Shown here piece after piece: positions 25,591 to 37,700 of a stretch of DNA of 64,000 nucleotides (positions are counted from its first letter, which is position 1; the number at the start of each line of letters is the position of its first letter). Location: assembly GCA_963514095.1 (NCBI GenBank), contig OY741280.1, positions 7,577,964 through 7,641,963 of the forward strand, given 5' to 3'. The DNA is from Eutrigla gurnardus (Eukaryota > Chordata > Actinopteri > Perciformes > Triglidae). Position numbers and translations under genes: made by a program. The notes below the pieces were generated by a model, which saw only the letters and a program-made list of their open reading frames with translations, was not told where the DNA came from and did no database searches.

Positions 25591-27088
25591 AATCACTTCC
25601 CCCCGATGATGAAATTAGAATTCTTCACAGTCGCTGAATAATAACTTCCGTCTCTTTGATTTGAATATGACATCCAGGGAAAGGCCTGTTTTTTGGAGCA
25701 CAGATGGCTTTGTTATGATCAGTCGTTTCATCCCGGTGCTGGTATTAAATCTGCTTCATCGTCCTTCCATTCACTCCATTTCCATTCACTGCGATCCTTC
25801 ATCACTCACATTCTGGACTCAGCAAAAAAAAAGAAGAATAATAATCAAGCACGAGGTCAGTTTTGTGGTATAAGTACATAGTTATTCACAAAAGATATGA
25901 GGCTGAGGCTTGTTGTATCATGTAACACACTGACACCTTGTGTGTACATTGTGTCATAACTTGAGAATGAAGCAGCAAAGGTCTTTGTCGTGACATAACA
26001 AGCACATAAATCAGTACACACAGTACATTTGCTCCAGTACTGCACTTTAGTGGGAAGTTCTAAGGTATTTGTATTTTATTTGAGTGCCACATTTAAGTGC
26101 ATTTTCTATTAAATATAATGAATCACAAAATCCAAACCTAAAACTACAGGAAATCAGGTTAACTCTGAACATTTAAAACAAACCGCAAGACTAAAAATGA
26201 GGCAGAAACGACTAATGTATGTTACATAATCACCCGGTGGCCACTTTATGTAGCTATACAGTGTCACATCAAAAGCAATTCATTACAACAGCTCAGCTCA
26301 GCCATAAAGTCAGAGAAAAAGGAATAAAAATAATCGTTGATGAGTATTCCAGAGTGAGGCATAAGGACATCAACATAAAATGTGTAAACAAATAATTCAA
26401 ATTAGAATAAAAGAAAACAATAAAAGAGAACAGAGAACATAAAAGTAGCAAAGGAAGACACATTCACATGCACATCAAACACGTGAGCCATTAAGTATTT
26501 ACCAAACACGCTGTAATTTGTTTGTATTTTCATGAGAGCACATTCCATGTTCATCTGTTGTAAGAATGATAAGAAGCTCTATTAACAAAATGGAGGCAAA
26601 TATTTCCTTTCACTATGACTGTAAAGCCACAGTGGGCTGAAGAATATCAATCAAGTCCCCCAAAAATGTATCCGTGTAATTACATAATTTACAGTCTTTG
26701 AGCATCTTCAACTGTTCCACCATCTGCAAAAAGCAACACAACAGCTTAATCAATTGTACTAATGGCATCCAGCAACATGCAAGGCCTCGCGTGGATCAGA
26801 CGCTCCATTTCGTTAGATTTCACAGCCAGAGGTTGCGTATATGTGCAGCTCCGTGGAGCAGCTCAGCCTCTGGGCATTGATTTTACTGCTGCCTTGCGTA
26901 GGATGGTTCATGTCTGCCCCGGTCTTAGATAGAAACAAAACACCCAGAATCCTGTGCAGCACAAAAAAATATATATATTTTTCTGTCCTTGTTTATTTTT
27001 TCTTCTCTTGTTCTGCATGTCAGTCTGTCCAAATAAAACACTTTTTATATCAAACAGCATGCACTATGCTATGCTACATGTCTGACAT

Positions 27089-27680
27089 ATATACACTATA
27101 TTGCAGTAGTACCTGCCTGACTCTCATATGAACTTAAGTGACGTCCCATTATTAATCCATAGGGTTTAATATGATGTCGATCCACCCTTTGCAGCTTTAA
27201 CAGTTTCACCTCTTCTGGAAGGCTTTCCATAAGGTTAAGGAGTGTGTTGATGGGACTTTTTGACCATTCTTCCAGAAGCGTATTTTTGAGGTCATACATT
27301 GAGGCCTGGCTCTACACTCTCCACTCTAATTCATCCCAAAGGTGTTCTATCAGGTTGAGGTCAGGACTCTGTGCAGGCCAGTCAAGTTCATCCACACCAA
27401 ACTCTCTCATCCATGTCTTTATGGACCTTGCTTTGTGCACTGGTGCACAGTCATGTTGGAACAGGAAGGGGAACATCCCCAAACTGGTCCACAAAGTTGG
27501 GAGCATGGAATTGTCCAACATCTCTTGGTATGCTGAAGCATTCAGAGTTCCTTTCACTGGAACTAAGGGGCCAAGCCCAGCTCCTGAAAAACAACCCACA
27601 CCATAATCCCCCTCCATCAAACTTTACACCTGGCACAATGCATTGTATTGATGTGTCTTGCTACATTTCACTCTATTGAA
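27089..27680 (-). pseudogene. Broken Tc1/mariner transposase (DD34E C-terminal part)
   Basis: On the minus strand, the frame 27620-27312 reads MMEGDYGVGCFSGAGLG..., followed by QHDCAPVHKA and WPAQSPDLNLIEHLW. The D and E catalytic positions are separated by 34 residues, the Tc1 signature. The same frame runs through an in-frame TAG (just before 27309) into MYDLKNTLLEEWSKSPINTL, the usual Tc1 C-terminus, so the gene carries at least one nonsense change. The N-terminal DNA-binding domain and first catalytic Asp are missing. The left edge (ATACACTATATTGC at 27091) resembles the terminal inverted repeat of a common fish Tc1 family; I see no matching right end. It is an inactive fossil. Confidence 0.88.
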
Positions 27681-28480
27681 TGTGGTTCCTGTAGAGATGA
27701 CGATAAACTTGAAACACTTGAATCTTAAACAAACATTCGTAATTACAAAAAGGATAATGATTTTGTTGATCACCTGACTTTTCCAACACTTCAGCTTATG
27801 ATAAAATACCTCCAATATGAATAGTTGGTTTTAAATATTAAAAAAATGTTAAGCTATAAAAGTTAAGCTAAATAACTTTAGCCTTTGTTGCTTAACAATG
27901 TTGAGCTGAGCCTGATAGGCTGACCCTGAGGTGATATAAAACGCCTACTGCGAAGGCCCCAGTATTCATCAAACAAAGTGATTTTTGGAGTGTCGGTAAA
28001 CACCCCCTCACCAGAACTGGGAGGGTTTCCTGTAATCTTTCCAAAACCACAAAACCAGCAATATCGAATATGTACTCCAGGCAAGCTGCTCTGGACAGTT
28101 GGCCTATTTTTACTTTACAAAGGCAAGAACTGAGTGGGTTTCTAAACCATTTTCACCTTCAGAGCTGAACTATAACGGACTTTCATACGGTCTGCCATGA
28201 CTGGCATTTTCCCCTTACCAATGTTGGCCTTCGTTTTGACTCCCCAAATAACTATTAACAGAATTAACCAAGGTAGATCCTAAATTAATTATACATTGTA
28301 TCTAATACAAATATCCACTAGATGGCACTGTTGAATGTTTCTCATTTCCCAAGAGAGAGCAAGAGTAGCGTCTGAGGTAAAGTGCTACATTTGCAAGTCT
28401 TTAGTTATCACATTCATTGGTTGGTGTTTTCCTAGTTAATATTATAGTATTAGTCTATAAGTCACCCGAGTATGAGGGCG
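27681..28480. other. Intergenic stretch before the septin-7 promoter
   Basis: No gene recognised. A minus-strand 68-codon frame (27878-28084) has no family I can name. Confidence 0.55.
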
Positions 28481-28688
28481 TAATTGTAGGAAATATATGG
28501 TTCTGTTACAAATCTCGCGAGGCATCGCCGTTGGTATTCTCCAAGGAGAGTTTACGCGTTTTGCGTTGGTGTTCTTGCGTCTGTCACACGCCGTTACGTC
28601 CAATAATGTGCGTATCCCGCTTGTAGGTACAACTACTACAATTGCTGCTTGCTTTACAGAACGGAGAGTGTTGAGTTTGTGAGAGGCA
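28481..28688 (+). promoter_or_regulatory. septin-7 promoter / 5' UTR
   Basis: TATA-less, CpG-containing sequence directly upstream of the start codon. TCTCGCGAGG at 28513-28522 is a 9/10 match to the palindromic TCTCGCGAGA element, a BANP-bound motif of housekeeping promoters. An in-frame TGA (28680-28682) lies two codons before the ATG, so translation cannot start farther upstream in this frame. The exact transcription start is not visible. Confidence 0.5.
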
Positions 28689-28743
28689 ATGTCAAGCGGA
28701 GAAATATTGGGTAGTGAAGCGGACGGGAACGGCGGAATAATGG
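28689..28743 (+). CDS. septin7: septin-7 exon 1 (coding part)
   Basis: Encodes [18 protein letters not shown] plus the first base (G) of the next codon. Donor GTGAGT at 28744. It ends in phase 1, which matters for the microexon that follows. The sequence differs from the human N-terminus, as expected for this variable region, but ends in the conserved Met before A-QQKNL. Confidence 0.82.
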
Positions 28744-31700
28744 GTGAGTTTCGTCGGGTTTTTTTTTTTTTTTTAAGAGTTTCTCTTCCGCGTGAACCAT
28801 GAACCCCCTTCCCAAGTCTCATCGTTTACTTGTTGAATAGTTAGCTTAATTGTTTAGCCGACCGTTTCTGCGCCAAGCGGAGTGAAAATGCTCGGACGTA
28901 AAGAGTGAACCCGCTCCAGGAGTTAGTCATTTCTGTGTTTAACGTTAGCCTAGCCCTCGGGTAACTAGGGCTCATTCTCACCAAACTTCACGTTTAAAAA
29001 AGCAGATAGTTTGCTCTCGTTGGCTCTTCGGACCGCGTAGCTACGCACCTCGGGGTGGGGGGAATGCTGTGGTTTTCCGGTGTTGTTTGTTTTATCCGTA
29101 ACCAGTTAGCCTCGTTTAGGTGTTGCTCGCTACAGCCCAGCGTATTGTGGTATCACTACCAGGTTATTGTCAACGTGGTGGGAATAGTGAATACCTCGGA
29201 CTGGTCGAAAAGTTTCCTGGCTTGAAACATTAGGTGTTGCTCTGCGTTACCAACGTGTGGCGAATTGAATGACTTATGCTAAGACAACGTTTAGCAGTTA
29301 GCGTCAAGTGAAACGCCCGAGCACAGAAACATCTCCAGATTTGTTTGTTTTTATGAGAGGAGTTTAGCTATGAACTCTTAAATACTGCACATTTATCATT
29401 TCAACTACAGTGCCGTAGTTGTTTTTTTGAAAAACGTGAGCCTGGCCATTTCCTGTTTCTGTCATGATCGCGAGTAGCTAATTAACGTTGTCGAGCCTGC
29501 TCATTACAAGAGGAGTGTAAACTTTCTGCTGCTGCAATGAAAACCCTCCACACCGCAGTTGTGTGGTAGTTGAGACTGCTAGCTTTTGGACCAGAAATAG
29601 GATTGGACAAGTAGCTGAGAGTGTGAGGACGAAGCATACACTAGAGCTATCCTCCGAGGTGGTAAAACAGGTCGGCTCGAAGTGCTGAAAGCAGAAAACT
29701 AGACGATCTACATCAACAACCACAGAAATACAAGATTGGTAGTAGCCGTACAACCATACAGTTGCTGTAAAGAAGAAGAACTCCCTGCATTGATTAAACC
29801 TCTCATGGGAGTGCATCTCGCAGTAGAAGCCAAGTTGGCATCTTGTTTGTGCTGTTTGCATAGTGGCAATGACATAGCACAGATGGGCAGGTCAGGCATC
29901 CAGCCAGACAGAGAGAAAGAGAGTGTCAGATGGCGTGGCAGTCAAATACCGGGGGGAAGTCTGCGATGATGACAGAGTTTGTTCAGGTGTCATATAATGT
30001 AGTGTGGCCTCATTGTTTCTGAGGGCATTAATAGGAATACATTATTTTCCTTTGTCTGTATGCGGTGAGAGGCCTATGTCAGGTTTGCAAGGTCTTTACA
30101 AGGAGGTTAAAAAATCTGTTAATAAAGTCTGTTTTGGACATTTGTTTGTCATGTTTGTGGTCTAGCTTTTACTCAATTTAGTAATGGTTGTATGATGGAT
30201 GAAGTCTTCAGCATTGTTTGCTCTCTTGCAAATAGAGAATAAGTTAAATGCTTAAATAAATGCTGCGCTGTAAGCTCCAGTATACTCCAGCGTGTGCATT
30301 GAAAGTGGCTGTGAGTTGTATTTTGACTCATTTGCATGCCTTCTCGTCTGATTTCACACCACAAATTTGTGTGTTCGAGATAAGATTTGAAAGTCATAAA
30401 ATTAGATCTATTTAGGGTTGCATTGTGTTGTGAACGTGAGAATGAATAATTACATAATATATTATGTGAAGAGACAATGACATAATGGATATGGTTGGGG
30501 ATCATTTGTTAAGTGTTGTACGAACAGCTTGCCTTATCTTTAGGCAAATAAAAATTACATCAACAGGATTCAAGCTTTTTAATGAATTGCTTTGTATACA
30601 AAAGCTAAAACAAACTCAGTGATATCATTCAAACATAGCTGAATGCATGGCATTTAGGCAATGCTGTGGCCCAATAGCACCTCTAGGGCATGAGATCCTG
30701 AGAAACATCTGTTAATGCGACAAGTACGCTGCCTAAATGAACTCTGTAGTATGTATATTGCGTGCGGGGTGCAACGCTACTGAGTTACCATGAAGCATCA
30801 CAGGGACAACTTGTGATTTGAAAGATGCACAGCACATAGTACAGTGCAGAGTTTGAGTTAAGGTGAACTCTTGGTGAATGGGAATGTTTTAATCAACATG
30901 CATCATGATCTTAAACTGCCTACTCTTCTGACAGATACTGAAACATTTCGACACAATACCCATTGGCTTTGTCCAAGGATACACTTGTTATTTTTACCAC
31001 ACAGGCCTGATCCCTAACTAGTCCTACTAGTTTAGCTACAAGAAAAGTAACATTCATCACATCAGCACAACAGCTGCCTATCAGTGCATATCTTCCAGGT
31101 TTACATTATGGCACTAGCCAGCTGTTTAACACAGTACCTGCTGATGAAAAGTGGCATCCGTCAGTGAAACACATGTGGTATGTTGTTTTTGTGGCACACA
31201 GCATGGACATATCACTGTTAGCCATGCTTGTAAGAATATGTCATATGCAGGTGGTGGGATTTAGCTGGCAAGTCATGTTTCCATGCCCCACATGCCAGTC
31301 GAGCAGCAGCAACATACCACTAGTCAAAGCGGCACACTATGAATCAGCATATGACCCTTCTAAACGTTTTGTGTTGAAATGGGTTAAATATAAATAAGCT
31401 AAGCGCAAACATTCCATAGACCTCTGAAACTCTGTCTATTCCCAAAGCTAAAAAAAAAAAATCTAATTTGGGACTTTTCTGACGCAGTGTCAATGGAACC
31501 AAGTCATATCAACAGAGAAGATTGGAAGAATAATAATTTGGCATGATGCACAAAATGTCTGAGCTCTACTAAGGTCGTGGGAAGTGGTCTTTGGTGTCCT
31601 CTCTGCTGCTGCATGCATTCATATTGACTGCTCGAAGCCCTGCCTCTGCTCTGGACCTTCTTGTAATCCCAGCTGCCTGGAGATTGTTTCCGGTAGTTTT

Positions 31701-34700
31701 AAAGCAGCAAAATGCACCATTTCTTCTGTCAGTTACTGTGACATGTGACACAGGTGTTGTGCTGCTTTGTACATTGGTTTTATGTAGTGCAACTAATTAC
31801 CACAAACAAGTTGCCTCAATTCTTGTTTCTGTGATGCAAGTAAAATGGTAAAGGCTTGACTGGAGCTGTTCTTGTTTAGTTTTACATTGACAAACGTTGT
31901 GGCTGGTACCTGGTATATGTGCACTGCTGTGCATATATGCATCTGGTATTTCAAGCCCTGTGTGTGAAAGTACACAGTACTGCCCAGACGCATCCGACTT
32001 TTGACTTGCATATCTTGTCACTATGGGTCTACTGTCTGTGTGCATAAAGCATTCCCCCTCCAAATTATAGATGAGGTTATGTTTTGCAGCCATTTGCACA
32101 TAGTTTCTGAATGAATGTTTAACTGCTCTGCTGTTCGTCAACTGTCTCCGACACAGGAAGCGGTGGGGAGAGGGCCCAGGGATGTAAGCCAGTCGGCTAG
32201 TAGATTGTCAGAAATGTGTGTGTAGTTGCTGTGAGACCGGTGTGAGGAGTGGAGAATGCATCATCTTAAACGTTCACATTAACTGGTGACTGCTCCTATA
32301 AACACACAGAAGAACAGCTTGTAATACTGTATACAGTTGCTCTACATCACTGACCCAGTACCGTGAGATGTGCTGACAGTCAGTGTTCAAGATGTTCACC
32401 CACTGAAGCGTTTAAAGTAGACTCATGTCATAGACTCTTATTTTTTTTTAAGGGATTCCACCAGAAACTTGGGTGGCTGAGGTGGTTATTGTGGCAGTGT
32501 ACCAGATGTGGATGTGAAATGTACGTCCAGCTGGTCAATGAAAAAACTTAAAACCCAACTCTCTCTCACATATTCTGTAAATTACTCCTTACACATATGC
32601 TAATTGTAACCTATTGAACCAAAATAACCCAAGTGGAAAATATACTCTGCAGACTGTTGCCTTGTTGCTCCCGGTGTGAACATAGCAGGGGAAGATACAT
32701 TGTCAGATTGTGAAACCCCTCGGTCGAAAAAACAAATGGCTAACAACTGTTTTGGCTTGTGAGCTGTTAAATCATGTAAATGTGTAGTTGTGATCCATAA
32801 CGTCTATTCATATACCTATGAAAGATTGTCCCCTCTCACATTTGACATTTTTTTCCAGCAACCCAAGAATGTAAAATATCCAGAATTTCACAAGAAAATG
32901 TTTATTTGAATTAGAAGTAAAATTGAATATACAGCAAAGTTAAGTTTTTCTTCTTTGCCATTTGGGTATTTAAAAAAGAGGCCTTTGCTACATTACTTGC
33001 TATCCTGTTTAATTTGTTTACATCCTGGTCTTAGTAGAGGTGGCCATGAATATAATGGGGGTGGCGTTATACATGCTTACTAACTAACATTTGTCCTTAC
33101 AGACAAGAATGACCCAATATATCAACATGTATGACTGAGCCTCAATAGTTGCTGCTATATTTTAGAACTATATTTAAGACATATTTTACAGAGACATTTA
33201 CTCCAGATTCATAGTGCATTTGTTTTTGTTTTTTTAAATCTCTACTGTTGTTTGAAAATTATATTATATTTCTTAGTGTCTCCATTGTTTCTACTGTAAC
33301 TCATTAGCTCGATTGACATGTCTTAAAGATAACTGATGCAACATTTTTCTAATTTCTTTTTCTGGTTCTTTTTTCTCTTTCTGGTTTTGTTCCTGCCTGA
33401 TGGACCTGACTGCTGCCTTCCCATGTCATTGTTTCTGTCTGCTCTCCAACACAGCTGTAAGTACTCTTCTTATTTTTCATCAGCTCACGGGGCCCCTGGG
33501 TCGTGTAGATTATACATAGTAAAAATGGCTCTTATAAAATTCACTGTTCACCAAATGCTCGTAAATGCATTTCTTTTTTTTGGAATGAAGACATTTGTAT
33601 TTACACACCTACTGCTCAAATACATTAGATGATTTAAATTGGGCAGTGTACACTTTAATGTAATTATTAAAAGCTGTTGAATACAGATTTTAGAGGTTGC
33701 TTTTTTTATATTGGGCATATAAAAGAGCTCCATAGCACCGTGTTGCCATGCAGCACCACTCACTTAACCACTAGGTAAGACTTCATTGATATGTGACCCT
33801 TTTTTTTCACCACCGTGATGCATATTGTTTTACATTTGAGTGTGTAAGTTCACTCTTCACTTTACAAGTTTTATTGAGCTTTCAACCACATCCTACAGTC
33901 TTCCAAACTGGGAAAACTCCATCCCCCATGTCATGCTTAAATATTTTGTTACACCCCTGCTGGATAATAGCTAGCCTTTTTGAACCACACATCCACTCAA
34001 AGGGAGACTAGTTTTGTCTTTTCTTGCTGAATCAGAAATCAGCTGTTTATGCAGGCACAGTGTTTTTGTTTTTGTGGCACGGCCGTATTGCGTGTTCTTA
34101 AAACTGAAATCTGAGCTAGAAAATGATACAATCTCCTACAAATCTGTGCTAATTTTCCGGTATAGTTGTTGCCGTTGGAGAAAATGATTCGCTATGTTCA
34201 TTTTTTGTCCACAGCAACAGAAGAACCTGGAGGGATATGTGGGCTTTGCAAATCTCCCCAACCAAGTTTACAGAAAATCTGTGAAGCGAGGTTTCGAGTT
34301 CACACTCATGGTTGTGGGTAAGTAATTCCCTTGTAGCCCATTTTTTATTAATTTTTCATTTTTTTACACCCTTGTTTCTCCTCATTCTTGGACACAATCG
34401 TCTGTTCATCGGAGGATTTCAAAGCACTGAGATTGTCACGGTTTCTCAATCTGTTTGTTATGCTAGCGTGAAGGTCTTAAAAGATGTTGATACAGCAAAT
34501 CTGTGTCTTCTACAGCTTCTACTGTATATGTTCATGTGCTGAGTAGTCTTGAGTTTCACAGAAACGTCACAGCTGAAAGCGATAGCAGCTGGCTGCCCTA
34601 ACGCATTAGAGATGGTTTTAGTTGAGGACAAGTTGAACGTAAAACAAGAGTCCAGGAAAACATATTTAAGCCATTCAACTGTGTGTGCGTGTGTGTGTGC

Positions 34701-34731
<31 letters not shown>

Positions 34732-37700
34732 TGTGTGTGAGTGTGTGTCTCTCCCACTCTCGGATTGTGTGGTGGGAGGAGGTTTACTGTCATTCCATTC
34801 ATGCAGCCAAAGTCAAAGCCCTAGCAGCTGATTCGAAGGGAGACGCACCCATAGAAAACTTAGTTTCTCTGCTACACACTATCCAGAGGTACCTGAGTAG
34901 GAAGTTGCTGTGAATGCCCGCATGATGTCACACCCCCTGGCTTTCAGTGCCTACCTGTCTCAGGGGTTAAAGAGCCCATGGCGATCAGATTCCCCTCCTC
35001 TCTTCTGGCTCGGGTTATGTAGTAATGTCCTGGAGTTTCCCCCTGCTGTGCACTCTCAGGAAAGAAGCTCTTATGTGGCAATTTCGTGTGCAGCATATAA
35101 TTAGAATAGCAGGGTAATTGGCAAAGTAAAGAGCTTGTCATGCTGGAGTAGATGAAGCGTCAGACAGTGTGCTTTTCCTACATTTTTTTGGGTTAATGTT
35201 GTGTTTTTAAAACGCATTTAATGACTGGGGGGACCCACCCAACCGACATTGTTGTGGAATTTATAGGATATGAAGGAATTTCTGCACTCATATTTCGGAG
35301 AGACGGCTGAAAAGCAAGGGAATTTATGTTACAAACATGTTACTGGCTTTCACTTTATTTTAGTGCTTACTATATTTGACATTGCATTATTAAAAGGTAA
35401 TTTAATATGAACAGGGTGGAAACCGGGCCGCTCTCACCGTCACACACCAAGAGTGAATTTTTTCCGTGTGTCTTCACTATGGGTGTATACCATTTACACA
35501 ACTAGTACACACCCATTGCCCACCCATCACATAAAAGACTAGGTAAAGAGACTGAAGAAGGGAATCTGTGACTGGGTACACAATGAAATGAACAAATTAT
35601 TGACAGATGGACAATTACAAACACAAAACGATACAACTGACTAGATTTAATTAGGTAAAAAGTGTCCAATCACGCGACGCAAGCGAGTGATTCACCACAG
35701 ACTCTGTTTTGCTTTTCTTTTAAAATATTTTCTAAAAAAACTGCAGAGGCTGTCCATGGAACAAACAACAAGGTCACTGCTGTATTTATGCCGAGACAAC
35801 ATTATGTTCAGTGTTTACATAGCCGCTGCGGTGCTAGCCTAGCTTAGCTCTGAGCGAGCCAAACGCCAAAACGAGACCTAACAAACTATGACTTCGGACT
35901 TTTTACCAATCGTTGTTACTTCGGCATACTCTTTATCCGTATATTGTAATTAAATCGCAACGTGTTTTGTGATAGCGACCGCTGCTGTGAATATAGCTCT
36001 ATGAGTTTTACCGATCCAAATCTGGGTAAAGATATGAACTCAGACAGGACGCCTTTTAGTTTCCCGGTGTGTCTGGGACTTCCACAACATGTACAAAGCA
36101 GTGTTTATTTTGGCCATGAATGATGAAACGTTATCGGTGTAAATGCAGCGAGTGCCGTTTGGATTCATTCACAGTTGATCACAATCCATTTACATAACAG
36201 ATGATGAAGAGCCTGGGATGTCTCAACGGTTTTCAGTTTTCTTTGCAAGTTCTTGTATTTTTCACCACGATAAGATAGTGGTGCCGAATATTATATTCTT
36301 TGAAGGGTGCTGTGAACACACCGAGCACACTGACTTCCCATTTTACCCCTGTGAAGGAATAGGAACTGTGTCCCTTTTTTCTCCTTGAGAAAAATGACGA
36401 AGACATTTTTCCACCAGCTGCTCCTATGTAATCAGTGTTATGCTTGATGGTGATGTGTCACGTAGCCGGTACGAAAGCACGTCAGATCTATAATAGCATG
36501 TCCAGCATAGGGCCTTCTTCTCTGGACAGAAAGGTTGAAAATATACAAAAACTAACCCTTTGTTTAATTAAATAATAAAACATCTTCTCTGGGGCAGAAC
36601 ATTCAAGCATTAGCATTGTAGAAACGAAGATACGTTAAAGTTATCCTTTATTATCTCCATGGCAGAGACATTGACAGTATTACTGCAGCAAAGAGAATGC
36701 AACCACAAGAAGCACAACAGAACAAATATAAATTATAAATATAATTCCCCCAAAATAATATAAAATATTTGATAATAGCTCTTTGTGAATTGTTAAGTAT
36801 TTTCTCATGTATTTGTAAAAAAAAGAAAATGCATGTACATTTTATTGAGATTTTCTTTTTTTAATCTCCTTAAGAGAGTTTTGATGACGATGGCTATATA
36901 AGACAGTAGAGTTGTATCTATGAGTCAGGTATCTCAATTGAAAATATCTAGATAAATGAGAAAGTTGCATAAATAAGAGTCTTAAAAAGAGCAATGGTTG
37001 AGCCCTGTTTTAGCTTGTTATCTGTCTTTTGAATGTATATGTAGGGGGGGTAGCTATTGTTAGCAGACATGTGAAAGTGGGCCAGAGCCATTTGTTGGAC
37101 AAAGTCAATATTTGTCATTGATTTGCACATTGGCAGGAACTGACCTTGATGTTGGCCGCTGCAGCCGGACCTCTTTGTGTTTGGTCCTGGTTGACAGGGA
37201 GTTGAATGAGCTCTGTTGTCTCTATTTTGAAAAGAATGCCCCTCAAATAAACAAAAAGAGGGGATTTTAGGAGAAGGAGACCAAGTCTGACACATGCAGA
37301 AGGAAATTGATGGCTTCGCCAACAGATATATCTGCAACACTTTTGTCATGACTCTAGACTTGTTAAACTTTTATGGTCTCCTGCCCCTTTTTGAAGGGAA
37401 AGTCCCATTCATAAACACAGAGTGGTGGCGAGGAGATGTCTGCTTCCACGCCATAATATTGAATGTTCAGAATTTCCCTTTCACAACAAATAAAACTTTT
37501 CATTTCACCTGCACATTTTAAGCCCAGTGTCTTCGAAGCCCCATCAAATTAATTAACCAAATCGGGCTCCCTCTCACAAGCCAAACTTTTCCTGCTTTCC
37601 CCCCACCAGCCTCTTGTATGCAGTGGTAAGTGCCTTTGAATAAACCCCCATGGTTTACACAGCTGCTGGAAATTTCCTTTAAAGGAAGTGTGTTGGCCAC

